From positions 23,402,376-23,466,375 of the forward strand of contig NC_092567.1 in NCBI RefSeq assembly GCF_037975245.1: a stretch of DNA of 64,000 bases, written 5' to 3'. The notes beneath the pieces were generated by a model that did no database searches, was not told the origin of the DNA, and saw only the letters and a list, made by a program, of their open reading frames with translations. This document shows positions 52,001 through 64,000 of this stretch, one piece after another (position 1 is the stretch's first letter; each line of letters opens with the position of its first letter). The DNA is from Apostichopus japonicus (Eukaryota > Echinodermata > Holothuroidea > Aspidochirotida > Stichopodidae). A program made the position numbers and the translations under genes.

Positions 52001-54800
52001 GGGGGAAACTGGGAAAGCAGCTATATGTATGTTCTAGGGCTATCATTAGGATCAAATATTTGAAAGCATAGGATTTTATGTGTATTCATCCTTGTTGAAT
52101 CGCATGGAGGGTCGGGGAGGGGTGGGGGGTCCAATTGACTTGGCTGCCCTCTTGGTCGTCTATTTGCTTTTCTCCCTGCTACGTAAAGTTTGATATGTCC
52201 TGAAAATTACAGTTTGTACACTATCACTCTATCTAGCTCATTGCATATGTCAAGTGGTGTGGGTTACTATGGAATGAGGTACCCTATAAAGGGTCAGACC
52301 TCCATAACGCCCTAATATTGTGATATTATATATAAATAATGTTTTGATGTCATTCCACTAGTTGAGTGGGAATGAGGGGTGGGGATGATTGGAAAGCCCT
52401 AATCAGAATATATGCTATTGCATGTGCTACATTCATACAATTTGATATATTATAGAGAAAATAGGGATGTACACTGTTATGGTTTTCTCCTATTGTTTGA
52501 GAAAGATTTTTTTTACCATTTCCAACAGCATAGATTAAGGTGATGTATATTAAATGTAATGTCAAAGGGTTTTTTTTTTTACTATAAGGGTCCCAATGTG
52601 TGTGAGAATTTAATGAACAGTCTAATATTAGTTTTTGACCATCTTATTTCCACCTTTTCAAAGTTTCGATGTCATTCCAAATTGGTGAACTGCTTAATCT
52701 CAAATACATCAGAGTAGAAAATGATCTTGTCCAACTTTTACAGGCTCCACCCATATGTGGAACCATCATGTGGGGCAAAAGGGGGGGGGGGTGTTGCTGG
52801 AGGGGGAAACTGGGAAAGCAGCTATTTGTAGGTTCTAGGGCTATCATTAGGATCAGATATTTGAAAGCATAGAATTTTATGTGTATTCATCCTTGTTGAA
52901 TGGGATGGAGGGTCGAGGAGGGGTGGGGGGGGTCCAAGTGACTTACGTGCCCTCTTGGTCGTCTATTTGCTTTTCTACCTGCTACGTAAAGTTTGATATG
53001 TCCTGAAAATTACAATTTGTACACTATCACTCTATCTAGCTCATTGCATATGTCAAGTGGTGTGGGTTACTATGGAATTAGGTACCCTATACAGGGTCAG
53101 ACCTCCATAACGCCCTAATATTGTGATATTATGTATAAATAATGTTTTGATGTCATTCCACTAGTTGAGTGGGAATGAGGGGTGGGGATGATTGGAAAGC
53201 CCTAATCAGAATATATGCTGTTGCATGTGCTACATTCATACAATTTGATATATTAGAGAGAAAATAGGGATGTACACTGATATGGTTTTCTCCTATTGTT
53301 TGAGAAAGATTTTTTTGACCATTTCCAACAGCATAGATTAAGGTGATGTATATTAAATGTAATGTCAAAGGGTTTTTTTTTCCCCCAACTATTAGGGTCC
53401 CCATAATGTGTGTGAGAATTTAATGAACAGTCTAATATTAGTTTTTGACCATCTTATTTCCACCTTTTCAAAGTTTCGATGTCATTCCAAATTGGTGAAC
53501 TGCTTAATCTCAAATACATCAGTGTAGAAAATGATCTTGTCCAACTTTTACAGGCTCCACCCATATGTGGAACCATCATGTGGGGCAAAAGGGAGGGGGG
53601 GGGGTGTTGCTGGAGGGGGAAACTGGGAAAGCAGCTATTTGTAGGTTCTACGGCTATCATTAGGATCAGATATTTGAAAGCATAGAATTTTATGTGTATT
53701 CATCCTTGTTGAATGGGATGGAGGGTCGAGGAGGGGTGGGGGGGTCCAAGTGACTTACGTGCCCTCTTGGTCGTCTATTTGCTTTTCTACCTGCTACGTA
53801 AAGTTTGATATGTCCTGAAAATTACAGTTTGTACACTATCATTCTATCAAGCTCATTGCATATGTCAAGTGGTGTGGGTTACTATGGAATTAGGTACCCT
53901 ATACAGGGTCAGACCTCCATAACGCCCTAATATTGTGATATTATGTATAAATAATGTTTTGATGTCATTCCACTAGTTGAGTGGGAATGAGGGGTGGGGA
54001 TGATTGGAAAGCCCTAATCAGAATATATGCTGTTGCATGTGCTACATTCATACAATTTGATATATTAGAGAGAAAATAGGGATGTACACTGATATGGTTT
54101 TCTCCTATTGTTTGAGAAAGATTTTTTTGACCATTTCCAACAGCATAGATTAAGGTGATGTATATTAAATGTAATGTGAAAGGTTTTTTTTTTTTACTAT
54201 TAGGGTCCCAATGTGTGTGAGAATTTAATGAACAGTCTAATATTAATTTTTGACCATCTTATTTCCACCGTTTCAAAGTTTTGTTGTCATTCCAAATTGA
54301 TGAACTGCTTAATCTCAAATACATCAGAGTAGAAAATAGCCTTGTCCAACTTTTACAGGCTCCACCCATATGTGGAACCATCATGTGGGGCAAAAGGGGG
54401 GGGGTGTTGCTGGAGGGGGAAACTGGGAAAGCAGCTATATGTATGTTCTAGGGCTATCATTAGGATCAAATATTTGAAAGCATAGGATTTTATGTGTATT
54501 CATCCTTGTTGAATGGGATGGAGGGTCGGGGAGGGTGGGGGGGTCCAATTGACTTGGCTGCCCTATTGGTCGTCTATTTGCTTTTCTCCCAGCTACGTAA
54601 AGTTTGATATGTCCTGAAAATTACAGTTTGTACACTATCACTCTATCTAGCTCATTGCATATGTCAAGTGGTGTGAGTTACTATGGAATTAGGTACCCTA
54701 TAAAGGGTCAGACCTCCATAACGCCCTAATATTGTGATATTATGTATAAATAATGTTTTGATGTCATTCCACTAGTTGAGTGGGAATGAGGGGTGGGGAT
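48270..54800 (+). repeat. Tandem 4-monomer duplication (~3.22 kb)
   Basis: Anchors 48,319, 49,126, 49,929 and 50,744 correspond to 51,543, 52,350, 53,153 and 53,965 (offset 3,221-3,224). Shared variants include ATTACAATTTG (49,786 and 53,009), GGTTCTACGGC (50,422 and 53,643), ATCATTCTATCAAGC (50,618 and 53,839), AATGTGAAAGG (50,952 and 54,174) and the shortened G block GGGGAGGGTGGGG (51,307 and 54,528). Confidence 0.88.
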
Positions 54801-57800
54801 GATTGGAAAGCCCTAATCAGAATATATATGCTGTTGCATGTGCTACATTCATACAATTTGATATATTATAGAGAAAATAGGGATGTACACTGTTATGGCT
54901 TTCTCCTATTGTTTGAGAAATTTTTTTTTTCACCATTTCCAACAGCATAGATTAAGGTGATGTATATTAAATGTAAAGTAGAATGTTTTTTTTTTTTCCC
55001 CAACTATTAGGGTCCCCATAATGTGTGTGAGAATTTAATGAACAGTCTAATATTAGTTTTTGACCATCTTATTTCCACCTTTTCAAAGTTTCGATGTCAT
55101 TCCAAATTGGTGAACTGCTTAATCTCAAATACATCAGTGTAGAAAATAACCTTGTCCAACTTTTACAGGCTCCACCCATATGTGGAACCATCATGTGGGG
55201 CAAAAGGGGGGGGGGGGTGTTGCTGGAGGGGGAAACTGGGAAAGCAGCTATTTGTAGGTTCTAGGGCTATCATTAGGATCAGATATTTGAAAGCATAGAA
55301 TTTTATGTGTATTCATCCTTGTTGAATGGGATGGAGGGTCGAGGAGGGGTGGGGGGGGTCCAAGTGACTTACGTGCCCTCTTGGTCGTCTATTTGCTTTT
55401 CTACCTGCTACGTAAAGTTTGATATGTCCTGAAAATTACAATTTGTACACTATCACTCTATCTAGCTCATTGCATATGTCAAGTGGTGTGGGTTACTATG
55501 GAATTAGGTACCCTATACAGGGTCAGACCTCCATAACGCCCTAATATTGTGATATTATGTATAAATAATGTTTTGATGTCATTCCACTAGTTGAGTGGGA
55601 ATGAGGGGTGGGGATGATTGGAAAGCCCTAATCAGAATATATGCTGTTGCATGTGCTACATTCATACAATTTGATATATTAGAGAGAAAATAGGGATGTA
55701 CACTGATATGGTTTTCTCCTATTGTTTGAGAAAGATTTTTTTGACCATTTCCAACAGCATAGATTAAGGTGATGTATATTAAATGTAATGTCAAAGGGTT
55801 TTTTTTTCCCCCAACTATTAGGGTCCCCATAATGTGTGTGAGAATTTAATGAACAGTCTAATATTAGTTTTTGACCATCTTATTTTCACCTTTTCAAAGT
55901 TTCGATGTCATTCCAAATTGGTGAACTGCTTAATCTCAAATACATCAGTGTAGAAAATGATCTTGTCCAACTTTTACAGGCTCCACCCATATGTGGAACC
56001 ATCATGTGGGGCAAAAGGGAGGGGGGGGGGTGTTGTTGGAGGGGGAAACTGGGAAAGCAGCTATTTGTAGGTTCTACGGCTATCATTAGGATCAGATATT
56101 TGAAAGCATAGAATTTTATGTGTATTCATCCTTGTTGAATGGGATGGAGGGTCGAGGAGGGGTGGGGGGGGTCCAAGTGACTTACGTGCCCTCTTGGTCG
56201 TCTATTTGCTTTTCTACCTGCTACGTAAAGTTTGATATGTCCTGAAAATTACAGTTTGTACACTATCATTCTATCAAGCTCATTGCATATGTCAAGTGGT
56301 GTGGGTTACTATGGAATTAGGTACCCTATACAGGGTCAGACCTCCATAACGCCCTAATATTGTGATATTATGTATAAATAATGTTTTGATGTCATTCCAC
56401 TAGTTGAGTGGGAATGAGGGGTGGGGATGATTGGAAAGCCCTAATCAGAATATATGCTGTTGCATGTGCTACATTCATACAATTTGATATATTAGAGAGA
56501 AAATAGGGATGTACACTGATATGGTTTTCTCCTATTGTTTGAGAAAGATTTTTTTGACCATTTCCAACAGCATAGATTAAGGTGATGTATATTAAATGTA
56601 ATGTGAAAGGTTTTTTTTTTTTACTATTAGGGTCCCAATGTGTGTGAGAATTTAATGAACAGTCTAATATTAATTTTTGACCATCTTATTTCCACCGTTT
56701 CAAAGTTTTGTTGTCATTCCAAATTGATGAACTGCTTAATCTCAAATACATCAGAGTAGAAAATAGCCTTGTCCAACTTTTACAGGCTCCACCCATATGT
56801 GGAACCATCATGTGGGGCAAAAGGGGGGGGTGTTGCTGGAGGGGGAAACTGGGAAAGCAGCTATATGTATGTTCTAGGGCTATCATTAGGATCAAATATT
56901 TGAAAGCATAGGATTTTATGTGTATTCATCCTTGTTGAATGGGATGGAGGGTCGGGGAGGGGTGGGGGGGTCCAATTGACTTGGCTGCCCTATTGGTCGT
57001 CTATTTGCTTTTCTCCCAGCTACGTAAAGTTTGATATGTCCTGAAAATTACAGTTTGTACACTATCACTCTATCTAGCTCATTGCATATGTCAAGTGGTG
57101 TGAGTTACTATGGAATTAGGTACCCTATAAAGGGTCAGACCTCCATAACGCCCTAATATTGTGATATTATGTATAAATAATGTTTTGATGTCATTCCACT
57201 AGTTGAGTGGGAATGAGGGGTGGGGATGATTGGAAAGCCCTAATCAGAATATATGCTGTTGCATGTGCTACATTCATACAATTTGATATATTAGAGAGAA
57301 AATAGGGATGTACACTGATATGGTTTTCTCCTATTGTTTGAGAAAGATTTTTTTGACCATTTCCAACAGCATAGATTAAGGTGATGTATATTAAATGTAA
57401 TGTCAAAGGGTTTTTTTTTTTACTATTAGGGTCCCAATGTGTGTGAGAATTTAATGAACAGTCTAATATTAATTTTTGACCATCTTATTTCCCCCGTTTC
57501 AAAGTTTTGTTGTCATTCCAAATTGATGAACTGCTTAATCTCAAATACATCAGTGTAGAAAATAACCTTGTCCAACTTTTACAGGCTCCACCCATATGTG
57601 GAACCATCATGTGGGGCAAAAGGGGGGGGGTGTTGCTGGAGGGTGAAACTGGGAAAGCAGCTATATGTAGGTTCTAGGTCTATCATTAGGATCAAATATT
57701 TGAAAGCATAGAATTTTATGTGTATTCATCCTTGTTGAATGGGATGGAGGGTCGGGGAGGGGTGGGGTGTGTCCAATTGACTTGGCTGCCCTATTGGTCG

Positions 57801-60800
57801 TCTATTTGCTTTTCTCCCTGCTACGTAAAGTTTGATATGTCCTGAAAATTACAGTTTGTACACTATCACTCTATTTAGATCATTGCTTGTGGCAAGTGGT
57901 GTGGGTTACTATGGAATCAGGTACCGTATACAGGGTCAGACCTCCATAACGCCCTAACAATGTGATATTATGTATAAATAATGTTTTGATGTCATTCCAC
58001 TAGTTGAGTGGGAATGAGGGGTGGGGATGATTGGAAAGCCCTAATCAGAATATATATGCTGTTGCATGTGCTACATTCATACAATTTGATATATTATAGA
58101 GAAAATAGGGATGTACACTGTTATGGCTTTCTCCTATTGTTTGAGAAATTTTTTTTTTCACCATTTCCAACAGCATAGATTAAGGTGATGTATATTAAAT
58201 GTAAAGTAGAATGTTATTTTTTTTCCCAACTATTAGGGTCCCCATTATGTGTGTGAGAATTTAATGAACAGTCTAATATTAGTTTTTGACCATCTTATTT
58301 CCACCTTTTCAAAGTTTCGATGTCATTCCAAATTGGTGAACTGCTTAATCTCAAATACATCAGTGTAGAAAATAACCTTGTCCAACTTTTACAGGCTCCA
58401 CCCATATGTGGAACCATCATGTGGGGCAAAAGGGGGGGGGGTGTTGCTGGAGGGGGAAACTGGGAAAGCAGCTATTTGTAGGTTCTAGGGCTATCATTAG
58501 GATCAGATATTTGAAAGCATAGAATTTTATGTGTATTCATCCTTGTTGAATGGGATGGAGGGTCGAGGAGGGGTGGGGGGGTCCAAGTGACTTACGTGCC
58601 CTCTTGGTCGTCTATTTGCTTTTCTACCTGCTACGTAAAGTTTGATATGTCCTGAAAATTACAGTTTGTACACTATCATTCTATCAAGCTCATTGCATAT
58701 GTCAAGTGGTGTGGGTTACTATGGAATTAGGTACCCTATACAGGGTCAGACCTCCATAACGCCCTAATATTGTGATATTATGTATAAATAATGTTTTGAT
58801 GTCATTCCACTAGTTGAGTGGGAATGAGGGGTGGGGATGATTGGAAAGCCCTAATCAGAATATATGCTGTTGCATGTGCTACATTCATACAATTTGATAT
58901 ATTAGAGAGAAAATAGGGATGTACACTGATATGGTTTTCTCCTATTGTTTGAGAAAGATTTTTTTGACCATTTCCAACAGCATAGATTAAGGTGATGTAT
59001 ATTAAATGTAATGTGAAAGGTTTTTTTTTTTTACTATTAGGGTCCCAATGTGTGTGAGAATTTAATGAACAGTCTAATATTAATTTTTGACCATCTTATT
59101 TCCACCGTTTCAAAGTTTTGTTGTCATTCCAAATTGATGAACTGCTTAATCTCAAATACATCAGAGTAGAAAATAGCCTTGTCCAACTTTTACAGGCTCC
59201 ACCCATATGTGGAACCATCATGTGGGGCAAAAGGGGGGGGGTGTTGCTGGAGGGGGAAACTGGGAAAGCAGCTATATGTATGTTCTAGGGCTATCATTAG
59301 GATCAAATATTTGAAAGCATAGGATTTTATGTGTATTCATCCTTGTTGAATGGGATGGAGGGTCGGGGAGGGTGGGGGGGTCCAATTGACTTGGCTGCCC
59401 TATTGGTCGTCTATTTGCTTTTCTCCCAGCTACGTAAAGTTTGATATGTCCTGAAAATTACAGTTTGTACACTATCACTCTATCTAGCTCATTGCATATG
59501 TCAAGTGGTGTGAGTTACTATGGAATTAGGTACCCTATAAAGGGTCAGACCTCCATAACGCCCTAATATTGTGATATTATGTATAAATAATGTTTTGATG
59601 TCATTCCACTAGTTGAGTGGGAATGAGGGGTGGGGATGATTGGAAAGCCCTAATCAGAATATATATGCTGTTGCATGTGCTACATTCATACAATTTGATA
59701 TATTATAGAGAAAATAGGGATGTACACTGTTATGGCTTTCTCCTATTGTTTGAGAAATTTTTTTTTTCACCATTTCCAACAGCATAGATTAAGGTGATGT
59801 ATATTAAATGTAAAGTAGAATGTTTTTTTTTTTTCCCCAACTATTAGGGTCCCCATAATGTGTGTGAGAATTTAATGAACAGTCTAATATTAGTTTTTGA
59901 CCATCTTATTTCCACCTTTTCAAAGTTTCGATGTCATTCCAAATTGGTGAACTGCTTAATCTCAAATACATCAGTGTAGAAAATAACCTTGTCCAACTTT
60001 TACAGGCTCCACCCATATGTGGAACCATCATGTGGGGCAAAAGGGGGGGGGGGTGTTGCTGGAGGGGGAAACTGGGAAAGCAGCTATTTGTAGGTTCTAG
60101 GGCTATCATTAGGATCAGATATTTGAAAGCATAGAATTTTATGTGTATTCATCCTTGTTGAATGGGATGGAGGGTCGAGGAGGGGTGGGGGGGGTCCAAG
60201 TGACTTACGTGCCCTCTTGGTCGTCTATTTGCTTTTCTACCTGCTACGTAAAGTTTGATATGTCCTGAAAATTACAATTTGTACACTATCACTCTATCTA
60301 GCTCATTGCATATGTCAAGTGGTGTGGGTTACTATGGAATTAGGTACCCTATACAGGGTCAGACCTCCATAACGCCCTAATATTGTGATATTATGTATAA
60401 ATAATGTTTTGATGTCATTCCACTAGTTGAGTGGGAATGAGGGGTGGGGATGATTGGAAAGCCCTAATCAGAATATATGCTGTTGCATGTGCTACATTCA
60501 TACAATTTGATATATTAGAGAGAAAATAGGGATGTACACTGATATGGTTTTCTCCTATTGTTTGAGAAAGATTTTTTTGACCATTTCCAACAGCATAGAT
60601 TAAGGTGATGTATATTAAATGTAATGTCAAAGGGTTTTTTTTTCCCCCAACTATTAGGGTCCCCATAATGTGTGTGAGAATTTAATGAACAGTCTAATAT
60701 TAGTTTTTGACCATCTTATTTTCACCTTTTCAAAGTTTCGATGTCATTCCAAATTGGTGAACTGCTTAATCTCAAATACATCAGTGTAGAAAATGATCTT

Positions 60801-63510
60801 GTCCAACTTTTACAGGCTCCACCCATATGTGGAACCATCATGTGGGGCAAAAGGGAGGGGGGGGGGTGTTGCTGGAGGGGGAAACTGGGAAAGCAGCTAT
60901 TTGTAGGTTCTACGGCTATCATTAGGATCAGATATTTGAAAGCATAGAATTTTATGTGTATTCATCCTTGTTGAATGGGATGGAGGGTCGAGGAGGGGTG
61001 GGGGGGGTCCAAGTGACTTACGTGCCCTCTTGGTCGTCTATTTGCTTTTCTACCTGCTACGTAAAGTTTGATATGTCCTGAAAATTACAGTTTGTACACT
61101 ATCATTCTATCAAGCTCATTGCATATGTCAAGTGGTGTGGGTTACTATGGAATTAGGTACCCTATACAGGGTCAGACCTCCATAACGCCCTAATATTGTG
61201 ATATTATGTATAAATAATGTTTTGATGTCATTCCACTAGTTGAGTGGGAATGAGGGGTGGGGATGATTGGAAAGCCCTAATCAGAATATATGCTGTTGCA
61301 TGTGCTACATTCATACAATTTGATATATTAGAGAGAAAATAGGGATGTACACTGATATGGTTTTCTCCTATTGTTTGAGAAAGATTTTTTTGACCATTTC
61401 CAACAGCATAGATTAAGGTGATGTATATTAAATGTAATGTCAAAGGTTTTTTTTTTTTACTATTAGGGTCCCAATGTGTGTGAGAATTTAATGAACAGTC
61501 TAATATTAATTTTTGACCATCTTATTTCCACCGTTTCAAAGTTTTGTTGTCATTCCAAATTGATGAACTGCTTAATCTCAAATACATCAGAGTAGAAAAT
61601 AGCCTTGTCCAACTTTTACAGGCTCCACCCATATGTGGAACCATCATGTGGGGCAAAAGGGGGGGGTGTTGCTGGAGGGGGAAACTGGGAAAGCAGCTAT
61701 ATGTATGTTCTAGGGCTATCATTAGGATCAAATATTTGAAAGCATAGGATTTTATGTGTATTCATCCTTGTTGAATGGGATGGAGGGTCGGGGAGGGGTG
61801 GGGGGGTCCAATTGACTTGGCTGCCCTATTGGTCGTCTATTTGCTTTTCTCCCAGCTACGTAAAGTTTGATATGTCCTGAAAATTACAGTTTGTACACTA
61901 TCACTCTATCTAGCTCATTGCATATGTCAAGTGGTGTGAGTTACTATGGAATTAGGTACCCTATAAAGGGTCAGACCTCCATAACGCCCTAATATTGTGA
62001 TATTATGTATAAATAATGTTTTGATGTCATTCCACTAGTTGAGTGGGAATGAGGGGTGGGGATGATTGGAAAGCCCTAATCAGAATATATGCTGTTGCAT
62101 GTGCTACATTCATACAATTTGATATATTAGAGAGAAAATAGGGATGTACACTGATATGGTTTTCTCCTATTGTTTGAGAAAGATTTTTTTGACCATTTCC
62201 AACAGCATAGATTAAGGTGATGTATATTAAATGTAATGTCAAAGGGTTTTTTTTTTTACTATTAGGGTCCCAATGTGTGTGAGAATTTAATGAACAGTCT
62301 AATATTAATTTTTGACCATCTTATTTCCCCCGTTTCAAAGTTTTGTTGTCATTCCAAATTGATGAACTGCTTAATCTCAAATACATCAGTGTAGAAAATA
62401 ACCTTGTCCAACTTTTACAGGCTCCACCCATATGTGGAACCATCATGTGGGGCAAAAGGGGGGGGGGGTGTTGCTGGAGGGTGAAACTGGGAAAGCAGCT
62501 ATATGTAGGTTCTAGGTCTATCATTAGGATCAAATATTTGAAAGCATAGAATTTTATGTGTATTCATCCTTGTTGAATGGGATGGAGGGTCGGGGAGGGG
62601 TGGGGTGTGTCCAATTGACTTGGCTGCCCTATTGGTCGTCTATTTGCTTTTCTCCCTGCTACGTAAAGTTTGATATGTCCTGAAAATTACAGTTTGTACA
62701 CTATCACTCTATTTAGATCATTGCTTGTGGCAAGTGGTGTGGGTTACTATGGAATCAGGTACCGTATACAGGGTCAGACCTCCATAACGCCCTAACAATG
62801 TGATATTATGTATAAATAATGTTTTGATGTCATTCCACTAGTTGAGTGGGAATGAGGGGTGGGGATGATTGGAAAGCCCTAATCAGAATATATATGCTGT
62901 TGCATGTGCTACATTCATACAATTTGATATATTATAGAGAAAATAGGGATGTACACTGTTATGGCTTTCTCCTATTGTTTGAGAAATTTTTTTTTTCACC
63001 ATTTCCAACAGCATAGATTAAGGTGATGTATATTAAATGTAAAGTAGAATGTTATTTTTTTTCCCAACTATTAGGGTCCCCATTATGTGTGTGAGAATTT
63101 AATGAACAGTCTAATATTAGTTTTTGACCATCTTATTTCCACCTTTTCAAAGTTTCGATGTCATTCCAAATTGGTGAACTGCTTAATCTCAAATACATCA
63201 GTGTAGAAAATAACCTTGTCCAACTTTTACAGGCTCCACCCATATGTGGAACCATCATGTGGGGCAAAAGGGGGGGGGGGTGTTGCTGGAGGGGGAAACT
63301 GGGAAAGCAGCTATTTGTAGGTTCTAGGGCTATCATTAGGATCAGATATTTGAAAGCATAGAATTTTATGTGTATTCATCCTTGTTGAATGGGATGGAGG
63401 GTCGAGGAGGGGTGGGGGGGTCCAAGTGACTTACGTGCCCTCTTGGTCGTCTATTTGCTTTTCTACCTGCTACGTAAAGTTTGATATGTCCTGAAAATTA
63501 CAGTTTGTAC
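53670..63510 (+). repeat. Tandem 6-monomer duplication (~4.84 kb)
   Basis: Anchors 53,965 through 57,992 correspond to 58,802 through 62,830 (offset 4,836-4,838). Shared markers include AATGTGAAAGG (54,174 and 59,010), TTCTACGGC (56,072 and 60,909), TTGCTTGTGGC (57,883 and 62,723), CCCTAACAATG (57,952 and 62,790) and GTTATTTTTTTT with CCCCATTATG (58,213 and 63,051). Homology breaks near 53,660/58,500 on the left and 58,671/63,510 on the right. One private difference is TGTTGTTGG at 56,031 versus TGTTGCTGG in the second copy. Confidence 0.88.
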
Positions 63511-64000
63511 ACTATCACTCTATCTAGCTCATTGCATATGTCAAGTGGTGTGAGTTACTATGGAATTAGGTACCCTATACAGGGTCAGACCTCCATAACG
63601 CCCTAATATTGTGATATTATGTATAAATAATGTTTTGATGTCATTCCACTAGTTGAGTGGGAATGAGGGGTGGGGATGATTGGAAAGCCCTAATCAGAAT
63701 ATATGCTGTTGCATGTGCTACATTCATACAATTTGATATATTAGAGAGAAAATAGGGATGTACACTGATATGGTTTTCTCCTATTGTTTGAGAACGATTT
63801 TTTTGACCATTTCCAACAGCATAGATTAAGGTGATGTATATTAAATGTAATGTCAAAGGGTTTTTTTTCTTACTATTAGGGTCCCAATGTGTGTGAGAAT
63901 TTAATGAACAGTCTAATATTAATTTTTGACCATCTTATTTCCACCGTTTCAAAGTTTTGTTGTCATTCCAAATTGATGAACTGCTTAATCTCAAATACAT

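Larger units (their letters stand above)
16974..64000 (+). repeat. Satellite array of ~806-bp monomers, at least 58 copies
   Basis: One continuous head-to-tail array, all units in the same orientation. The anchor TCATTCCACTAG starts at 17696, 18504, 19304, 20107, 20919, 21724, 22530, 23337, 24143, 24952, 25755, 26556, 27360 (variant), 28177, 28982, 29784, 30598, 31398, 32199, 33001, 33807, 34613, 35422, 36228, 37033, 37832, 38638, 39450, 40252, 41058, 41863, 42662, 43469, 44283, 45084, 45896, 46706 (variant just upstream), 47507, 48319, 49126, 49929, 50744, 51543, 52350, 53153, 53965, 54764, 55579, 56392, 57191, 57992, 58802, 59601, 60415, 61228, 62027, 62830 and 63641. Mean spacing is 806 bp (799-817), and most length differences come from G- and T-homopolymers. 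The first unit is truncated (it starts about 85 bp into the monomer) and the last is cut by the window edge. No other element interrupts the array. By length and organisation it is satellite DNA, and a pericentromeric, heterochromatic or subtelomeric location is possible but not shown. Confidence 0.98.

Noticed and set aside
53470-53490. CENP-B box-like word around TTTCGATGTCATTCC
   Set aside because: It starts TTCG but lacks the required A and CGGG positions of the CENP-B box, and half the units have TTTTG instead.
16974-64000. CRISPR array or bacterial repeat system
   Set aside because: The unit is ~806 bp with no short repeat-spacer pattern, and the flanks are eukaryotic in character.
16974-64000. 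Ribosomal intergenic spacer subrepeats or another tandem gene cluster
   Set aside because: No rRNA, histone or snRNA sequence is seen in any unit, and the array is far longer than usual spacer subrepeats.

Overview
This is eukaryotic, almost certainly metazoan, non-coding DNA. It is AT-rich and contains long (AT)n, (AAT)n and (CA)n microsatellites, splice-site-like motifs without long open frames, and a very large satellite array. I see no bacterial-style gene, no operon, and no open frame I would defend as a protein. Nothing identifies the species. An invertebrate, perhaps marine, is only a guess.

Layout: (1) 1-16,565 is mostly single-copy intergenic or intronic sequence. It holds simple repeats, a few G-rich tracts with quadruplex potential, small tandem duplications, a perfect stem-loop, a possible degraded ~280 bp MITE (7,823-8,100), a recursive-splice-site-like motif (7,114-7,122) and an odd CA/TA/TG palindromic microsatellite (11,191-11,339). 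(2) 16,566-16,900 is a diverged, inverted copy of part of the satellite monomer lying just outside the array. (3) 16,974-64,000 is a continuous head-to-tail array of an ~806 bp monomer. I located 58 successive copies of one anchor (17,696 to 63,641, mean spacing 806 bp, range 799-817). The array runs off the right edge.

The array is the main content of the window. Each monomer carries a conserved hairpin, two copies of a 16-base motif about 320 bp apart, three T-tracts about 60 bp apart, and two G-rich blocks on the plus strand, one of which often fits a G-quadruplex pattern. At least two subfamilies, defined by linked variants, are mixed along the array. Blocks of 1, 3, 4 and 6 monomers are tandemly re-duplicated in a staggered chain: 2.4 kb at 17.6 kb, 0.8 kb at 23.3 kb, 2.4 kb at 32.2 kb, 4.83 kb at 34.1 kb, 2.42 kb at 44.2 kb, 3.22 kb at 48.3 kb and 4.84 kb at 53.7 kb. 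Left-edge units look older and the right part more recently homogenised, as expected from repeated unequal exchange. The small recurrent open frames inside the monomers look like by-products of the satellite, not genes.
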